This document shows, piece after piece, positions 37,700 through 39,591 of a DNA stretch of 39,591 nt. A program made the translations under genes and the position numbers. The number at the start of each line of letters is the position of its first letter. Position 1 is the first letter of the stretch. This DNA comes from Bacteroidota bacterium (GTDB taxonomy: Bacteria > Bacteroidota > Bacteroidia > JABEUT01). Location of the stretch: NCBI GenBank assembly GCA_013288205.1, contig JABDCH010000015.1:1-39591 (forward strand), given 5' to 3'. A model generated the notes under the pieces. It did not search any database. It was not told the DNA's origin and worked only from the letters and a program-made list of their open reading frames with translations.

Positions 37700-39262
37700 T
37701 CAACGGAAATCGTTGTATAAATTCCCCAGCGAAGTACGCAAGCTTATAGTGATGTAAGGGTTGCTGTAATGAGTTCCATTTACATCCTGGAAATTTTCGT
37801 ATAATGCTATTTCAGCCTTTAGGCTCATTTTGGGGGCAATAATAAAATCCGCTTTCAGACAAGCGGTTGTTAAATACGTAGGTATTCCCTGGCCTACAAA
37901 ATTTCCATAATCTTTCGGATGTTCATTATAATTGATGAAAATGTTTTGCCCGTAATCTGCATGTGCGGAGTCAGCGCCATAATAGTAGGACACAATGCTG
38001 GCTTGTATTAAAAAGTTTTTGCGGTGATAGGTTAAAAATGATGCCGATTCAAGAAAGTTGGCTCCTTCGGGGTCGGCAAGCGGTTGGTTGAAATTGGAAT
38101 AATCTTGCAAGGGATCGCGGGCAGTATAGGTATAAGGGCGTACATAATCTATTTCCGTTTGGAAGGATAGATTCTTCACCTTGAACAAATCAAATGCCTT
38201 AAACCCGATTTGCACGCCTTGCTTGTTTCCCCACCATTCAGTGTGATGAATAACATTATCCAGTTTAAATTCATCAATCAACAGTTGCCCGTAAAATTGT
38301 TCCTTGCGTGCCACTTTTAATTTGAATGCAGCACCCAGGTTCGATTTATCGGGGTCGCCTATGTTATAATTATAGGCCTGGTAAAATAAAACAGGGTTCA
38401 GGTAACCCGGATCAGGGCCCCGCACATATTTTCCGCTATCGCCATCATATGTTACTGCTTCAAAAAGGGAAACATTAAGGCGGCGCGAAACATTCCATGT
38501 AATGTATTGGAAAGAGCTGTATTTGGTATAAAAATTATTGGTCAGCCCCGTAGGAGTTTCTGCGTCCTGCATCATAGCGAGTATGCTCACGAATTGTATC
38601 TTCCATACATTGGCCGTAATTTTAAAAAACGGATAACTGGTGGAAACATCAGACAGGAAGAGCGAGCGGTACCCATCGCCCAAAAACTGTTTGCCTTTGC
38701 CCAGTTGAAAATTGAAAACGTTATTAGGAGAATAAGATAAGTAAGCATCCCAGTATTGATAGGAATAGCCCGTTTGCGGAGAACCATACGCGTAGCCTAA
38801 GCCGGGAACCACTTTATATTGTTTTATAAGGCTGTCCATAAAGGCAGGGCCAAATATATCACCACCTATATAACTACCCGAAAAAGAAAGCTTGTTTCCC
38901 CATCTTCCGTCAATGTGTAATCCTCCGAAATAATCATAGGTTTCATTTTTTCCATACGCATCATATCCTCCACTTCCGCCTGCCAGCGGGAAAATATTAC
39001 CCGTAAAACGACCAAGGTCCAACATAGGACCATTATTTTTAAATATTAAATCGCGATATCCTGCTATGGTATCATGGCTCAGGGCCTTAGCGGTTTTCTC
39101 GGCATCGTAAGGCATTACACTGGTGAACACATTGCAATTAAGACTATTAAATGCAGATTGATAGGGTAATAGAAAATCTCTGTCGAGGGGCATATTACTC
39201 TGGCTTTTCGCTAAAAAGCCTACCACAGTAAATAAAAAAAGGAGTAGTATTCTTTTATACAT
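37700..39262 (-). CDS. Outer-membrane beta-barrel protein, gliding motility RemB-like
   Basis: ORF 520 aa; signal peptide; NFQLGKGKQFLGDGYRSLFLSDVSTSYPFFKITANVWKIQFVSILAMM. Confidence 0.6.
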   Translation of the reverse strand: MYKRILLLFLFTVVGFLAKSQSNMPLDRDFLLPYQSAFNSLNCNVFTSVMPYDAEKTAKALSHDTIAGYRDLIFKNNGPMLDLGRFTGNIFPLAGGSGGYDAYGKNETYDYFGGLHIDGRWGNKLSFSGSYIGGDIFGPAFMDSLIKQYKVVPGLGYAYGSPQTGYSYQYWDAYLSYSPNNVFNFQLGKGKQFLGDGYRSLFLSDVSTSYPFFKITANVWKIQFVSILAMMQDAETPTGLTNNFYTKYSSFQYITWNVSRRLNVSLFEAVTYDGDSGKYVRGPDPGYLNPVLFYQAYNYNIGDPDKSNLGAAFKLKVARKEQFYGQLLIDEFKLDNVIHHTEWWGNKQGVQIGFKAFDLFKVKNLSFQTEIDYVRPYTYTARDPLQDYSNFNQPLADPEGANFLESASFLTYHRKNFLIQASIVSYYYGADSAHADYGQNIFINYNEHPKDYGNFVGQGIPTYLTTACLKADFIIAPKMSLKAEIALYENFQDVNGTHYSNPYITISLRTSLGNLYNDFR

Positions 39263-39399
39263 TAATTAAATAGAGAGAGTAAATTTAAAAACAGGTCGAA
39301 ATGTTAAGACTTGATAGTCTGCTGCAAAAATAGAAAAATACGGGAATCTGGCAATTTATTAGTAAATTTGGATGGAAAAAGTATAAAATAATTCTAACC

Positions 39400-39591
39400 G
39401 TGTTGAAGCAGGTTTTTTTAATAATAGCGCTCTTGTTTGTAGAGTTTAGCTGGGTAAAAGCTCAGGCTCCGGCGGTCGTGCCCGTAGCTACCATTCCTGC
39501 TGCTATTTCTGAACAATGTCCTGCTACGATAATAGATGGTGATACCGTTGCCATGCTTAATTTGCAGGCCATACTTGTTCTTGCTCAACGT
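39400..39591 (+). CDS. DUF4294-like exported protein, truncated by window end
   Basis: Manual translation VLKQVFLIIALLFVEFSWVKAQAPAVVPVATIPAAISEQCPATIIDGDTVAMLNLQAILVLAQR; signal peptide + IIDGDT motif. Confidence 0.5.
   Translation, partial: MLKQVFLIIALLFVEFSWVKAQAPAVVPVATIPAAISEQCPATIIDGDTVAMLNLQAILVLAQR

Overview
This 39.6 kb window looks like a Bacteroidota (Chitinophagales-like) chromosome. It has many T9SS-sorted secreted proteins, OMP_b-brl/CarboxypepD_reg-like outer-membrane proteins, and Bacteroidota-type -7 boxes (TAnnTTTG). Recognisable core genes are rseP, dxr, ribF, atpD-atpC and purQ, plus a RemB-like gene. Accessory content includes: (i) a phage-terminase-like remnant next to a two-gene unknown module with a frameshift at an A6 run; (ii) a 1094-aa SprB-repeat adhesin with a 672-bp higher-order repeat; (iii) a double beta-helix (pectate-lyase-like) T9SS protein; (iv) tandem outer-membrane receptor paralogs; (v) a type III PKS plus ICMT-like methyltransferase pair between dxr and rseP; (vi) an envelope redox cluster with a probable lipoprotein-anchored truncated globin, YceI, DUF5777 and noncanonical CXnCH proteins; (vii) a tight two-gene operon of an auto-inhibited Fic protein and a predicted PD-(D/E)XK nuclease-like protein; (viii) heptamer-phased degenerate repeats inserted in frame into ribF and into T9SS sorting domains; (ix) a complete 1603-bp IS1595-family element (24-bp perfect TIR, 8-bp TSD, small passenger ORFs) splitting an SBBP-repeat pseudogene. 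I saw no tRNA, rRNA or CRISPR array. All family names come from reading motifs by eye; no searches were run.
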